NCBI GenBank assembly: GCA_964247055.1
Contig: OZ176051.1
Coordinates: forward strand, 10,850,001-10,914,000
Source: Paragordius varius
Lineage: Eukaryota; Nematomorpha
Length of the DNA stretch: 64,000 nt
Direction: 5' to 3'
Shown here: piece after piece, positions 49,484 through 64,000 of the stretch
Position numbering within the stretch: the first letter of the stretch is position 1
How the letters are laid out: every line of letters begins with the position of its first letter
Notes under the pieces: model-generated
What the model was told of the DNA's origin: nothing
Seen by the model: the letters and a program-made list of their open reading frames with translations, nothing else
Database searches by the model: none
Translations under genes and position numbers: made by a program

Positions 49484-49656
49484 AAACCATACGAAGAAGT
49501 TACCACATTTATTTTCCATATCATTGAGGCGTTTTAAATTATTGTTTTAAAGACATATAAAATGGTTATACGATAACTATCAAATATACACACAGTTTTA
49601 TAAAAATTTGCTAGCTTAATTTTTTTAGTTAATTGATCTAATATTATATCGCATAG

Positions 49657-49761
49657 GTTAACATATCAATTTATCAAACAATGATATTGCAACCATGTGC
49701 CATATCCATTTTTAATTATCACAATGGAAATTCTCAAATTTTAAAATACATGGCTTCAAGG
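49657..49761 (+). CDS. Glycoprotein exon (phase 0)
   Basis: 35 codons between acceptor CGCATAG and donor AGG-GTATGT: VNISIYQTMILQPCAISIFN and onward, with one sequon (NIS). It joins in phase with 48838-49015. The following exon is uncertain; a candidate is at 50839-50999. Confidence 0.5.
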
Positions 49762-50838
49762 GTATGTTTATATATATATATATATATATAATATCCATGC
49801 AAGAAATATAAAATAACCTGATAATTCAAACATATTTTGATACAAAAATCATTGTTTTGGAGACTTTTTTAACAAGTTATTAGCTTTATTTGTGTTAAAC
49901 GCCCAATATGAAAAATTGCAAAATTGAATAGTAGCTAGTATATTTTAAATAAAGGCTTTAACACGATATATTTTAGTGTAACTTTTTTTCAAATGCGTGA
50001 AAATAATAAAAAAAATTTATTTTTATTTTAAATATTTAAAACCCGAAAATATTTAGTAAGGAGATTTTTGATTTCAATTACATATAATTTAAAAAGGTGT
50101 GATTATTGTCTGCAACACAAATCTATGCAGAAAATTATTTATTAGTTTACAAATAATTTCTAAATTTTTACACGATATAGAATATAGGAACTAATGCATT
50201 TCAAATAGAATAATATTGCTTTTTTATAACTGTAATTAGATTAACATCATGCAAAACTCATCGGTTTTGATTATAAGCCGGTTTAATAAAAATATGATTT
50301 TTCACAATTTTGTGATCGAAAAGATTGTATGCGAATCCACCACAAATCAAAACCAATTGTGGCAAATAGGAAATTTTAATTACAATTTATTTAAATTACT
50401 ACATATCTGTAATTGATTCAATAAATTTATAATATAATTTAATATACGGTCATATATTTTCATATAACGCATTTAAACCATTTACTATAAAAGAATATAT
50501 TAGTAATTTAATGGATAAAATTTGGTGATAAAATACTTTTTGTAAATTACTTTTAAATTTAGCTAAAATATTTAAAGAAAAAAAGAAAATAGTTAAAAAA
50601 TTAATTAACCTATGTTGTTAAAAATTATAAAATAGTGTTAAGCATTTATTAATTGGATCCAAAAATCATGATAAAATTTAAGAACTTACACCAAAATTTG
50701 TAAAATAATTTTTTAAAATATAGAATTATATATATAGCCTTTAAAAAATTAATTTACTTGATTACAAACTTAAGATAAATTTGAATTTATACAATAATTG
50801 CTTTTTAAAATCCGTCTTAATATTTCCCGAGTTCCCGT

Positions 50839-50999
50839 CTTCAGGTGTATTTTTTAAGTAAAGTTATAAATACCGGAAATGACACCATATGCAACCAGAA
50901 GCCGAATTTTCGAATTCCGACGGTTTCGTTGGGTGGAGTTTCGAAATTTATGACCAGGTTCATTTTCAAATTCTTAGCAACATCACGGTACAAATTCCA
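50839..50999. other. Exon-like segment with open frames on both strands
   Basis: This segment has coding-like composition. On the plus strand, after GTCTTCAG, the frame joins the 49761 donor in phase and is open (VYFLSKVINTGNDTICNQKP) to a stop near 51017. On the minus strand, after ATAACTTAG, a frame from about 51012 reads WNLYRDVAKNLKMNLVINFE and ends WLHMVSFPVFITLLKKYT at a stop. Only one, at most, is likely to be real. Confidence 0.35.
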
Positions 51000-51834
51000 C
51001 CCTCTAACTAAGTTATAAAGCTTAAAAATATAATGTGTTTAAATTATAATAAAAATTTGATTTTATGATAGCATCTTTTAAGGTGCCTCATTAAAATACA
51101 ATGACCATCAAAATTTTTAGGTTTTTTTGATAATTTATAAAAAATATTATGATATTTTTTATGGTATCCGATTGAAAGGAAACCATGTTGGAATTTTTAT
51201 ATCTTTAATACTTGAAAAGAAGCCACAATAATTATTTACGGATTGTTTTTAATCAAAAAATTAAAAAAATAACCTAATTAATTAATAAAACTTGTGCTAT
51301 AAAATCAACCAATTTTAAATTTAGGAACTAGGTTGGTTTGTCTGTATACATAGTTTAGCCATTGTTAATTAATCATCCAATGAATAAACAGTCTATATAT
51401 TTTTATATTTTCATTTATTGGGAGAGTGTATGATTTGGTGTTTAATTAATATAAAAACATAAATATGGACTCACCCTATATTTTAATTATATAGGATATT
51501 TGTGTGATAAAAATCCATAATTGATATTTATATTTATATGTAAATATTTTGCAAAAATGTAAAAAAAATTAAAAATTGAAATATTTTTATCAACGACGAT
51601 TAAAATTTTTTAAAATATAGGTAAATCCTTTCAATAATTTCGTTTTCATATCATTTTTCGCGTTTTCCTTTCTAGTTATTGTAACCAGGCATTTTGTAAA
51701 TAATAGATATTAAATTATTAAAAAAATGTAAAAATGTAAGTTTGTCTGAACTTTAAATAATGTTGATGACCTAAAAATCAAATGACAGAATGCTATCAAT
51801 AACTGTGATTATTTTTTGGTTTATTACACAGTGT

Positions 51835-52060
51835 CCATAAAAAAGTATCCTATGGAAAGTACATAAGTTGATAGGAAAATGTATCAGAATTTTCATAATG
51901 CTTTTAGTCCTGGTCCTTACGAGTAAATTTAGAAAGTTAAAGCTATGTACGCTTTTATGGTAGGTGCTCCATATCAGAAAATGGCAAATTTGCTGACATT
52001 TTATTTAAATTTTTGGTACAAGTTAAAAGTTTCAATGTTTAGGAAGCCCATAAACTACGA
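51835..52060. mobile_element. Foldback element family 2, 5' arm
   Basis: CACAGTGTCCATAAAAAAG at the end, then TGGTCCTTACGAGTAAATTTAG and GGTGCTCCATATCAGAAAATGG. This copy and the one at 53943 show the probable true terminus of the family. Confidence 0.5.
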
Positions 52061-52489
52061 CCTTACCAATATTAATTTTGTCAATATGTGACCTTTTATT
52101 TACTAGTTGACATATTGGGGTAGTCTTATATCCCAGAACTCAATTTGTACATAAAAAAACTACTGTAATATTTTTTTTTTAAATTTAATTATAGTCTCTT
52201 GTATTAGACTTTTTACCAGTTTTGTAACCTATATTGGCTTCAACATACAAGAGCTGATGAAATCAATAATTAAGTTTTTGTTGGTAAAAGTCAACCTGTT
52301 ATTTAAGTTAATTATTTACATTTGCTAAACATAAAAAACATTGAATACCTATTGTAATAGCTTGCAAAATTTATTAAAAATGGCGGCGGAAATGTTAGAA
52401 ATGAGGATTTTATTACAATTTTACATTAAATTTTTTTGTATTAGGCGCCCTAAAGCCTAAAGAAAGCATCTTAAATCTGACCTACCACC

Positions 52490-53062
52490 TTAACACTTCG
52501 ATTCAATTTGGGGTATCTAAATAACCCAGACTAAATTTGAGTTAGGATTTTTAAAAAACTACTGAAGGAAACGGTCCCAATTTAAATTTATGCTTCCCTA
52601 ATAAAAATTATATAAATATGCCAAAAAATCTAAATAAAATTTTGTTTTGAAAAAAAAGTTCCATGTCAATCTATTTCGACGCCATTTTTATTTTACAAAA
52701 TTTTTGAAAGATATCGTCTTCATTTAATTTTGAAGACAAAATTAAAGCTAGTTTTTTTATTTAAATTACATATAACTTTGATAGAAATAGAAAAGCGGTT
52801 TATTTTATATTATTCAATTTTACCATTGCACATATGTCAAGTTTACTTTACCTTTTGGTTTTAGCTTATAAGCAATATCAAGTATTTTGAATAAAATTTT
52901 TTATATAATTCAGTTTATTGATGTTATATAAGTGCAAAATTTTGCCATGGTTTCGATTAATTCCATGTTTTTAGAGAATTTAAATTTAAACAGGCCTTGG
53001 GTATTTAACTACCCCAATTTGAATCGAAGGACTAATATGAATGTGTTGTATCCAAGTGTTAA
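52490..53062. mobile_element. piggyBac-like non-autonomous element, copy 1
   Basis: Flanked by TTAA on both sides. Left TTAACACTTCGATTCAATTTGG, right ACCCCAATTTGAATCGAAG, a short spacer, then GTATCCAAGTGTTAA. The terminal inverted repeat is CACT plus an internal inverted repeat CTTCGATTCAAATTGGGGTA. TTAA targets are diagnostic of piggyBac. No open frame. Confidence 0.65.
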
Positions 53063-53096
53063 TATATGGAATAAATAAAATGTGTTTCTTATATAA

Positions 53097-53682
53097 CTTT
53101 AGCACTCCGATTCAAATTGGGGTATCTAAATACCCCAGACTATATTTAAATCAGGATTTTTAAAAAACTACTGAAGGAAACGGTCCTAATTCAAATTTAT
53201 GCTTCTATCCTGATAAAAATTATATAAATATGCCAAAATATTTAAATAAAATTTTGTTTTAAAAAAGAGTTCCATCTCAAACTACTTCGACGCCATTTTT
53301 ATTTTAAAATTTTTTTGCGAAATTCCGTCTTCATTTAATTTTAAGGGTAAAACTAAAGCTAAATATTAATATAAATTATATCTAACATTGATAGAAATAC
53401 AAAAAGCGGTTTATTTGTATTATTTTTTTAATTTTACCATTTGACACATACGTTGACGAAATTTTTACTTTAGGTTTTAGCTTAAAATATTGAATATCAA
53501 ATATTTTCGAATAATTTTTTTTTAAATTTAGGTTTATTTATGTTATATAAGTGCAAAATTTTGCCATGGTTTCGATTCCTTCCATACTTTTTAAAATATT
53601 TGATAATAAACAGGCCTGGGGTATCCAACTACCCCAATTCAAATCGAAGGACTAAAATGAGTGTGTTGTATCCCAGTGTTAA
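53097..53682. mobile_element. piggyBac-like non-autonomous element, copy 2
   Basis: Separated from copy 1 by only about 34 bp. The right end GTATCCCAGTGTTAA is intact, the left end (AGCACTCCGATTCAAATTGG) slightly decayed. Same interior, including GAAAAACGCC-type and GTGCAAAATTTTGCCATGG blocks. Confidence 0.65.
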
Positions 53683-53942
53683 TTAACAGAAAAATATTGA
53701 AATACTTGTTACTTATTCAGAATAAAAATTTAGCCAACATGACATGCTTGCAAAATTATAAAATAATGTAAAATATATCAATTTTTCGGTTTATAATAAT
53801 GTTAAAAGTAAAAAACATAATTTTATCAGAATCCAATAAAATTATTGTAAAATAAAAATGGCGTTGAAGTAGTTTTAAAGGAACTATATTTTCAAAACAA
53901 AATTTTATTTATAAATTTTGGCTTATTTATATAATTTTTATT

Positions 53943-54560
53943 ACACAGTGTCCACAAAAAAATAATTTAATTAAATATATATATTCTGATAGGGAAATTT
54001 AGCAGAAATCATGGGGCCTTTGGTTTTGGCCTTCACGAGTCCTCTGAGAAAGTTTTATTATGTGGTCCATATCAAACAAGGGAAAAATTTGCCCACCTTT
54101 TTTAAATAATTTTTTTAAAGCGGCTTCCTTCCAAAAAATATCCCTAAAATATATGGTAAACTAAATAAAGCAAATATATTCAAAAATTTTTAATTTTTAG
54201 ATAGGGCTCCGAAAGTCCCGAGCTGGTCCTATTAAAATAAGCGCAAAAATGCATTGTGCGATAAAAAAAACTCATATAATAAATATTAATCTCAAAAACA
54301 AATATATTTAAAGATACTTTTTTCAAAAATTTAATTAGCAAAAATTTGAGTCATGATGGAAACGGTAATAAAAACTTTTTTATATATTATAAAAACACCT
54401 TATCTATATCCCAAATAATATTGCTTCAGAATTTTAATTTTTTGCTATATAAGTTTTTAGAAAATCAAAAAATATATTTATCACAAAATGGAGGAACGAT
54501 TTTTTTAAAGATAATCGAGATTATAGAAATGTTCAGGATCATTAAATTTTATAAAATGAG
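53943..54560. mobile_element. Foldback element family 2, partial
   Basis: Starts CACAGTGTCCACAAAAAAAT, with TTTGGTTTTGGCCTTCACGAG and GATAGGGCTCCGAAAGTCCC. It lies between two piggyBac-like copies. Confidence 0.5.
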
Positions 54561-54673
54561 TTAACATGACATTTAAACACTATATTACTTTTTGGGGTAG
54601 TTTTATATCTCAGAGCGATTTGAAATTTTAATTTAAAATGTTAAATATTAAGCTATATTCTCTCTTTAGACGT

Positions 54674-55257
54674 TTAAAACTTCGATTCAAATTGGGGTAT
54701 AAAAATACCCCAGACTAAATTTGAGTTAGGATTTTTAAAAAACTACTGAGGATAACGGCACCAATTTAAATTTAGGCTTCTATCCTAATAAAAATTATAT
54801 AAATATGCCAAAATATCTAAATAAAATTTTGTTTTGAACAAAAAGCTCCATGTCAAACTACTAGGCCGCCATTTTTATTTTGCAAAAATTTTACAAAATA
54901 TCGTCTTTATTTAATTCTAAGGGTAAAAACAAAGCTAATTTTTGATTTAAATTACATCTAACAGTGATAGAAATAAAAAAAGCTGTTTATTTTTTATTGT
55001 TTTTCAATTTTACCATTGCACGCATGTCACATTGACTTTTTAACCTTTCGATTTTAGCTTAATATAAGTAATATCAAGTATTTTTGAATACAATGTTTTA
55101 TATATTTGGGTTTATTAATGTTATATAAGTGCAAGATTTTGCCACGGTTTCGATTCATTCCATATTTTTTAAAGAATTTAATTATAAGCAGGCCTGGGGT
55201 ATTTAACTACCCCAATTTGAATCGAAGGACTAAAAATGTGTTGTATCCAAGTGTTAA
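54674..55257. mobile_element. piggyBac-like non-autonomous element, copy 3
   Basis: TTAA at both edges. Left TTAAAACTTCGATTCAAATTG, right TGTATCCAAGTGTTAA. Same interior as copies 1 and 2. Confidence 0.65.
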
Positions 55258-56259
55258 AATTATGCAATTTTTTTAATGTATAATTGTAGAAAAATACTTA
55301 TCTCAACTTTTTTGCAGCCATTTTTATAATATCTGAATAACTAATGTAGCAAGTAAAAAATATGGATCTAAAATGTAAAATAACTAAACATTAAAACTAC
55401 ATTTTACCAGAAAACCTAATATATTATGATTATAGCTGTTCCTTTCAATCGTGTCTTAGAGTTTATCCCAATTTAGGACTTTAGAAGTCACACTGTAGAA
55501 AATATAAACTGTTTTATATAATACAGACTAATTTTTGATAAATAAATAACTTTCAAAACTGTGGTTTTGTAAAATTGAGTACTGGGATACAAAACTAGCA
55601 AAAAATAAACTATAACAAAAAAGTGCTAAGAGAAAGAAGTAATAGTTGATTAGCATAAATTTTAAATGTTTATCGCGAACCTGACATTTTTGCGTTTATT
55701 TTAAAAATATTAGCTCATATAATGAATTCGGAGCTCATTGCTTTTTTATTTAGTTTATAATATATTTTGGTGATACTTTAAGGAAAGCCTCTGACTTTCA
55801 CCTGAAAAATTTTATCTAAAAAATATGCCCAAATTTTGCTATTTTCCTATATGGAACAGTTAAATAAATGCAAATAATTTTCTTAAATCGCTCATGAGCA
55901 CCAAAAGGACTAATCTTGATACTTTCATATGTATTTAATCAGGTTATTTTTTATACCTCCTATGACGCAATCTTAGGATCAGTAGTGTTTCAATATTAAC
56001 CAATATTGTCTGGGATTCTAATCCAATTTGAATCAAAGTATCCAGGTATCCAGAAAAGGGTGTGACAGGCTTGCTCCTTACCGTCACTGTCCGCACAGGA
56101 CGACCCTTACCGCCTTCCTACGCTTTTACGCGCCTCAGGGATTACTTGTTTTGTGCACATTGTAAATATCATCTGCATGTTGTAATTTAATACCATTTTG
56201 CCATATGACGCTAAAAAGTCCAAACTTTTAAATTTTTCCCTAATATTTCTAAAATTGAT
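55258..56259. other. 5' flank of the PRPS gene
   Basis: A family-2 foldback fragment lies at about 55670-55900 (CTGACTTTCACCTGAAAAATT, TTCCTATATGGAACAG). The 200 bases before the PRPS start (56040-56259) are less AT-rich and probably hold the 5' UTR and promoter, but I see no defined element. Confidence 0.4.
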
Positions 56260-59302
<3,043 letters not shown>

Positions 59303-59924
59303 TACAAAACACACCCATCTTCCTTTTAAGATACACATTATAATATTTTTTGTATGCTAAAATTAAAATATTTTTATGCATTTAGCATAATATCAACTAA
59401 CTTTCCACATGTAAATATGTACATACAGGTTAGAAAAGTTTTTTAACATTCATAGACCTTTTTTAGTTGACTTTTTTGCTAGTACATTTGAAATTTTGTC
59501 TTGTAGAAGGTGATATCTACTGGACGGTGTATTAAGCGTTCTATTAATCGTGTAATAATTGTTTTTGTATATATAATATTACTAATTTAATTTTTTTATA
59601 TTTCACATAACAATGATCATTTTTATCAGTTGAAAGAACTAATAAATTATTAATTGTACATTATATATTTTGCTTAATAAAATTTGTATTGCCACAATGT
59701 TAAAGTGAGAACAGGCAAACCTTTTGGACATCTATATGATGTTATATTAATATCTATATGCCATTTTTACTTAATATGTTTTCTATATATAGCTCGGCTA
59801 TCATAAAATGATCTCCTATGTATTTTACCATTCTATTTTAAATCCAGGCTTTATATATCAAGTTCAGTTGTTTAAGATAATGCAATATTCATAATATTTT
59901 ATAATTTTTTTCAATATTGGACCA
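59303..59924. other. 3' flank of PRPS
   Basis: AT-rich. No canonical AATAAA in the first 60 bases after the stop. No gene seen. Confidence 0.4.
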
Positions 59925-60419
59925 GCATTTCAATGATCAGGATTATTATGGTGTTTTAGGTAGAAAGTTATTTACACTTTTGTGGTACAGGCTCCTTATC
60001 AGAGAATAGCGAAATCATCTCATATTTTGTTATAACCTTTTTTAAGCATCTTCGAATTAGTTTTTACGTTTTTGTCATGCTTCAAAATAGCGTGAAGTAT
60101 TTAAAATTTTCAGCAAAATATCCATGATTTTGGGAAAATATTTTTTATTCTCATAATTTAGTTTACATTTATTAATTTTATCCCCGATTCTGGTTTTGCG
60201 TTTATTTAATAGAAATAAAGGGAGGAAAAATTTGGAACTTTCGGAGCAAATTTCTTAAATTAGAATTTAACAAAAAAATACTTGTTTTTTATACGTAGTT
60301 TATTATATAATTTAGTGATATTTTTAAAATAAAGAAATTAGCTTTCTAAAAAATTATAATCAAACAAAATGTGCGCAAATTTTGCGATTTTTTGATATAG
60401 AGCAGTTACCATAAAAGTA
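59925..60419. mobile_element. Foldback element family 2, partial
   Basis: Left arm GTAGAAAGTTATTTACACTTTTGTGG and GGCTCCTTATCAGAGAATAGC; right arm GTGCGCAAATTTTGCG and GATATAGAGCAGTTACCATAAAAG. It abuts the family-1 copy at 60420. Confidence 0.5.
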
Positions 60420-61308
60420 TATATGTGTGCAAAAAAATTTTTCTTATGAACATCGAATTCATTTGCCGCAAAATTTTTTATTTATTAAGATCTAGTTTTG
60501 GAAATAATGAGAGAAAATCAAAATTGGGCAAAGTGAAAATAATGGTTTTAAGTTTATTTTCATTTTAGCTAGTTTAAAATCATATAGTTACTTTTATAAA
60601 ATAGATGACAAAATTGCGTTACTCTTTTTACATAATCAAAATACAAAAACTTCTTTTACATGTATATTAAATTTTTTTAATTATTTACTAGCTAAACTCA
60701 CTATTAAATTCTTAACATGTATATTTTATTTAGTAAAAAACTAATATATAATAAAAAAACTAAAAAAATATTGTTTTTTATTTTTTGTCATCTAGTTTAT
60801 GAGTGTAAAATAACTACTGCTTATATTGGAATCTTACATGAGCGGGAATTATTTAATATGAAAATTAATACAAATAGACAAGTAGTCGAATATCAACCAA
60901 AACCACGTACAGATCCCAGTAAATATATCATTTTGTGTTGAAATAAACCTGTTAGAGGATTCGTGCGGGTTGTCGGTTGATATTCCACTACTTTCAAAAC
61001 CTAGTTTGTTTATTTTTATATACTTTTATATTCCCGCTTATGAAAGATTTAAATAAATTTTTATACACTCATTAACCAGAATTTGATTTTAGGTTATTTA
61101 TAAATTGTGAATATTTGCTAATTATAACAAACCATATATCTCAAACTTTTCATTATTTTTGTATTCTTAATTTTTTTGCCAATTTCGATTTGCTCTCGAT
61201 ATTTCAAAACCTAGGTCGTCAACACAAATAAAATTTTTTGCGGCAAATTAATTCGCTGGTCATGAGCTCTCTCATGAAAAAATTAATCTTTTTTTTGCAC
61301 ACAGTGTA
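60420..61308. mobile_element. Foldback element family 1, copy 3
   Basis: GTGTGCAAAAAAATTTTTC on the left and TTTTTTTGCACACAGTGTAA on the right, with shortened, decayed arms compared with the 1.2-kb copies. Confidence 0.65.
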
Positions 61309-62150
61309 AATCTCGTTAGTGACAAAAAAGCACCATGATAATCCTGATACTTTCTGTTATATATATATTTCACCAAAATATTTTTGGGGGGGACATGATA
61401 AATATTATTACTATTATTTAATAACTAATTTGCACCTATAATTAATCTATAACATTAAATTATTTCCACTGTTAGGTTATGAAACTCTTGAAATATTTTC
61501 CCTATTACTTTAGACAATATAGATATCGCATTAGCACTAGAGGTAAAAAAAACATATATTCCGACGAAAATACTTTTTTGAAAAAAATGAGCACACAAAA
61601 CTTTTACGAGTGAATAAAATTTTGTGTCATTCGTGGCTCCAAAATTGGTCACCATCTGTAGGATGGTTGTCCGTCTATTGGAACAATAAAAAAATAATTA
61701 CAAAATCTTAAATTCATTGTTTTATCATTCAGAACATAGTTTGGCGTTGAAAGGTAAGGAACTTAATTTCGGAATACTAAACCATAATCGGTGGTGGAGA
61801 GCATAAACTGATTCATATTATTTAATTGCACAACTTTAATTCTATATAAGATGTTAAGCATCCATCAATATTATGAAAAAACGCCCAAAATTTTGCGAAG
61901 ATATTAGCGAGACAAATTGATGACTTTGCTACATTTTCAATATACCAATAATTTTAAGTCTTCAAAAAATAAATATAAAATTTGCAAATTGATTATTATC
62001 TTAACCAATCGATTTTATATTATAAAAACATTCCTATATTTTTCCAAAAAAATGGGGATTGTTAAAATAATGAACATAATAAATGGTAATTAATTTTTCT
62101 AGTGATATCATGAAATTAAGAACTGGTTGAAAATCTATGACATATGGATG
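61309..62150. other. Intergenic, nothing recognised
   Basis: AT-rich sequence without an exon-like frame or recognised repeat. Confidence 0.4.
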
Positions 62151-62560
62151 ATATTTAAAAGCTTGTACGATTCGGTTTTGGACTTACAATGAGAAAATTA
62201 TTATTCTTTTTCAGATGCTCCATATCAGAAAATGGCAATTTGAACGCTTTTTAAATAAAAATACGGTGAAAGTAGATTGCTTCTTCTAAATATCTCACTA
62301 AAATCGATTATAAGCTATACATAAAATGTAAAACAATATTAATTTATAGATGTGTCTGAAAGTCTCATGCGTGTTTTCTCAAAAAAGTAAAAATGCCGAG
62401 ATTGCGCGATAAGAATTTTAAACATAAGCTAAATTATTACATCCTGAATTCTAAAAAATGGATGATTTGCTATATCGAACGATTTGTCGAATCAATTTTT
62501 ATGGTATTTCGAAGCATTTCCAATTTCAATGGTGCTGAACATTTCAGCACCTATGTTTTT
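62150..62560. mobile_element. Foldback element family 2, partial
   Basis: TTCGGTTTTGGACTTACAATGAG, CAGATGCTCCATATCAGAAAATGGC and GATGTGTCTGAAAGTCTCATG match the left arm of the family. Confidence 0.5.
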
Positions 62561-62665
62561 TAAACTAATGTGTTTGATTTTTAAATAGTTTTTATGTAAA
62601 AAACAAAAAAGTAAAAGCTTATATATATCGAAAGATTATTATTGAAAATCAAGGTTTAGCATCAC

Positions 62666-62668
<3 letters not shown>

Positions 62669-62701
<33 letters not shown>
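62669..62701. repeat. TA microsatellite at edge of the large inverted repeat
   Basis: A TA run immediately before the 21-bp tandem array; it may be the insertion site of the element that follows. Confidence 0.75.
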
Positions 62702-62702
<1 letters not shown>

Positions 62703-64000
62703 TTTCCCAGTCAAAATAAATGTTTTCCCAGTCAATCGAAACATTTTCCCAATCAATCGAAACGTTTTCCCAGTCATCGAAACATTTTCCCAGTCAATCG
62801 AAACATTTTCCCAGTCAATCGAAACATTTTCCCAGTCAATAAAAACATTTTCCCAATCAATAAAAACGTTTTCCCAAACAAAAACGGTTTTTTTTTATGA
62901 TAAATATCAAAACAAGAGTTTAAAAAAAACTTTTAACCATTATCAGCGTAATATTAGGATATTATTTTTCATAAAAACACAATTATTGAATGACAATTTT
63001 TCCAAGTATATTCCCGTACACAATTAATGACTTATTTTTTAAAAGTCATATATTTGGAATTTGAGATGTTTTTAAGATAATATTTTTTATTTTATCGATG
63101 GTTTGCATTAATCTTTGCGGATCGCTTCACAACAGTTTTTAAATATCTCAAGTTTGATAAAAATACTGTCGGAAAAAATATCTAAACGAAATGATTTTAT
63201 GATAAAAATGTTTTTGATTTAAAAATATTTAATAAAAAGGATATTCACTAAAACAAGGGTGACCAACTAAATGCCTTTGCGGGCCGCAATTTTAACTCAA
63301 AAAGCACACCGTTCCGCATTCGAATATATACGGGCATTCACATAATTTTTCGATTAATAAGACTGTAAAATATAAACACAATATAACAAATTTTTTTAAT
63401 TCGTTACCAATTTAATAGACTCATAAATATACGTAAGAAATATGAATATTACTGAGATTTTGTGGGCATATTTTTGCATATGGATTTCCAAATTTTTCAC
63501 GGCCGCACAGATACTCGGAAGACCGCCTTAGCCGCTTGATGAAGCAAATAATAAATATTATAAAATTAGAATTATTTGTTTAAGATCCAATGTGAAGTGT
63601 TAAATAAACCTGCAAATATGAATGCGAACCATCGATAAAATAAAAAATATTATCTTAAAAACATCTCAAATTCCAAATATATAACTTTTAAAGAATAAGT
63701 CATTAATGATTGTGCACTGGATAATTGGAAAAATTGTCATTCATTAATTGTGTTTTTAATCAAAAATAACCATATATTACGCAGATAATGGTTAAAAGTT
63801 GTTTTTAAACTCTTGTTTTGATATTTATCATCAAAAAACCGTTTTAATTTAGGAAAACGTTTTTATTGATTGGGAAAATGTTTTTATTGACTGGGAAAAT
63901 GTTTCGATTGACTGGGAAAACGTTTCGATTGACTGGGAAAACGTTTCGTTTGGCTGGGAAAATGTTTCGATTGACTGGGAAAATGTTTTTTAAACTGGGA
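62702..64000. mobile_element. Large inverted-repeat element with tandem-repeat termini (right end cut by window)
   Basis: The left arm (62702-63115) opens with about eight copies of a 21-bp unit, ATTTTCCCAGTCAATCGAAAC, then unique sequence through GGTTTTTTTTTATGATAAAT and ATTTTATCGATGGTTTGCAT. The right arm (about 63617-64000) repeats all of this inverted, ending in units of TGACTGGGAAAATGTTTCGAT. The centre holds a decayed hAT-like MITE. The design, tandem repeats inside long inverted repeats, resembles Foldback elements. No transposase is seen. Confidence 0.7.
63254..63537. mobile_element. hAT-like MITE nested in the large inverted repeat
   Basis: CAAGGGTGACCAACTAAATG at the left, with CTTTGCGGGCCGCAATTTTAAC; the right end is decayed (CACGGCCGCACAGATACTCGG). 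It lies between the two arms. Confidence 0.6.

Overview
This is an AT-rich, intron-bearing metazoan nuclear window. FEM1, TNFAIP8/TIPE, SOUL heme-binding and PRPP synthetase genes are all present, introns are GT-AG, and most of the remaining DNA is decayed DNA transposons. Coding exons stand out as islands of higher GC and open frame. The species cannot be fixed from sequence alone. The extreme AT content and the mixture of tiny and multi-kilobase introns would suit a fast-evolving invertebrate such as a myxozoan, flatworm or mite, but this is inference.

Layout. At 1243-2403 (+) is the 3' coding exon of a FEM1-type ubiquitin-ligase receptor. At 10761-6267 (-) is a six-exon secreted SOUL/HEBP heme-binding protein. 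At 20987-14081 (-) is a thirteen-exon, 654-residue low-complexity nuclear-type protein I cannot name. Just upstream, at 22508-21560 (-), is a small CCCH zinc-finger gene. At 30611-26032 (-) is a two-exon TNFAIP8/TIPE protein with a long insert. At 34421-32895 (-) is a single-exon multi-pass, receptor-like membrane protein. From 37709 (+) start the exons of an unrecognised glycoprotein, with later exons near 48.8 and 49.7 kb. At 56260-59302 (+) is a complete six-exon PRPP synthetase. I assembled the multi-exon models by hand. In the SOUL, thirteen-exon, CCCH, TIPE and PRPS genes every junction is GT-AG, phases agree across all introns, and total length is a whole number of codons.

Between genes are at least six families of non-autonomous DNA elements. 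These are a hAT-like MITE (CAGGGGTGTCC ends, seven copies); two long foldback families with Tc1/mariner-like ends; a third foldback element; a TTAA-flanked piggyBac-like element (three copies at 52.5-55.3 kb); and small TIR elements. There are also two dead mariner transposases, a tRNA-derived SINE, a 310-330 bp tandem array, and a large inverted repeat with 21-bp tandem termini at the right edge. No virus-derived element, CRISPR, rRNA or true tRNA gene was seen.

The genes do not form an obvious pathway. PRPS is housekeeping nucleotide synthesis, FEM1 protein turnover, TIPE lipid and cell-death signalling, and SOUL extracellular heme or porphyrin binding. The most unusual host features are the Asp/Lys/His-rich leader on the SOUL protein, the split TIPE fold, a 20-nt microexon with a 24-nt intron in the CCCH gene, and the unidentified thirteen-exon protein.
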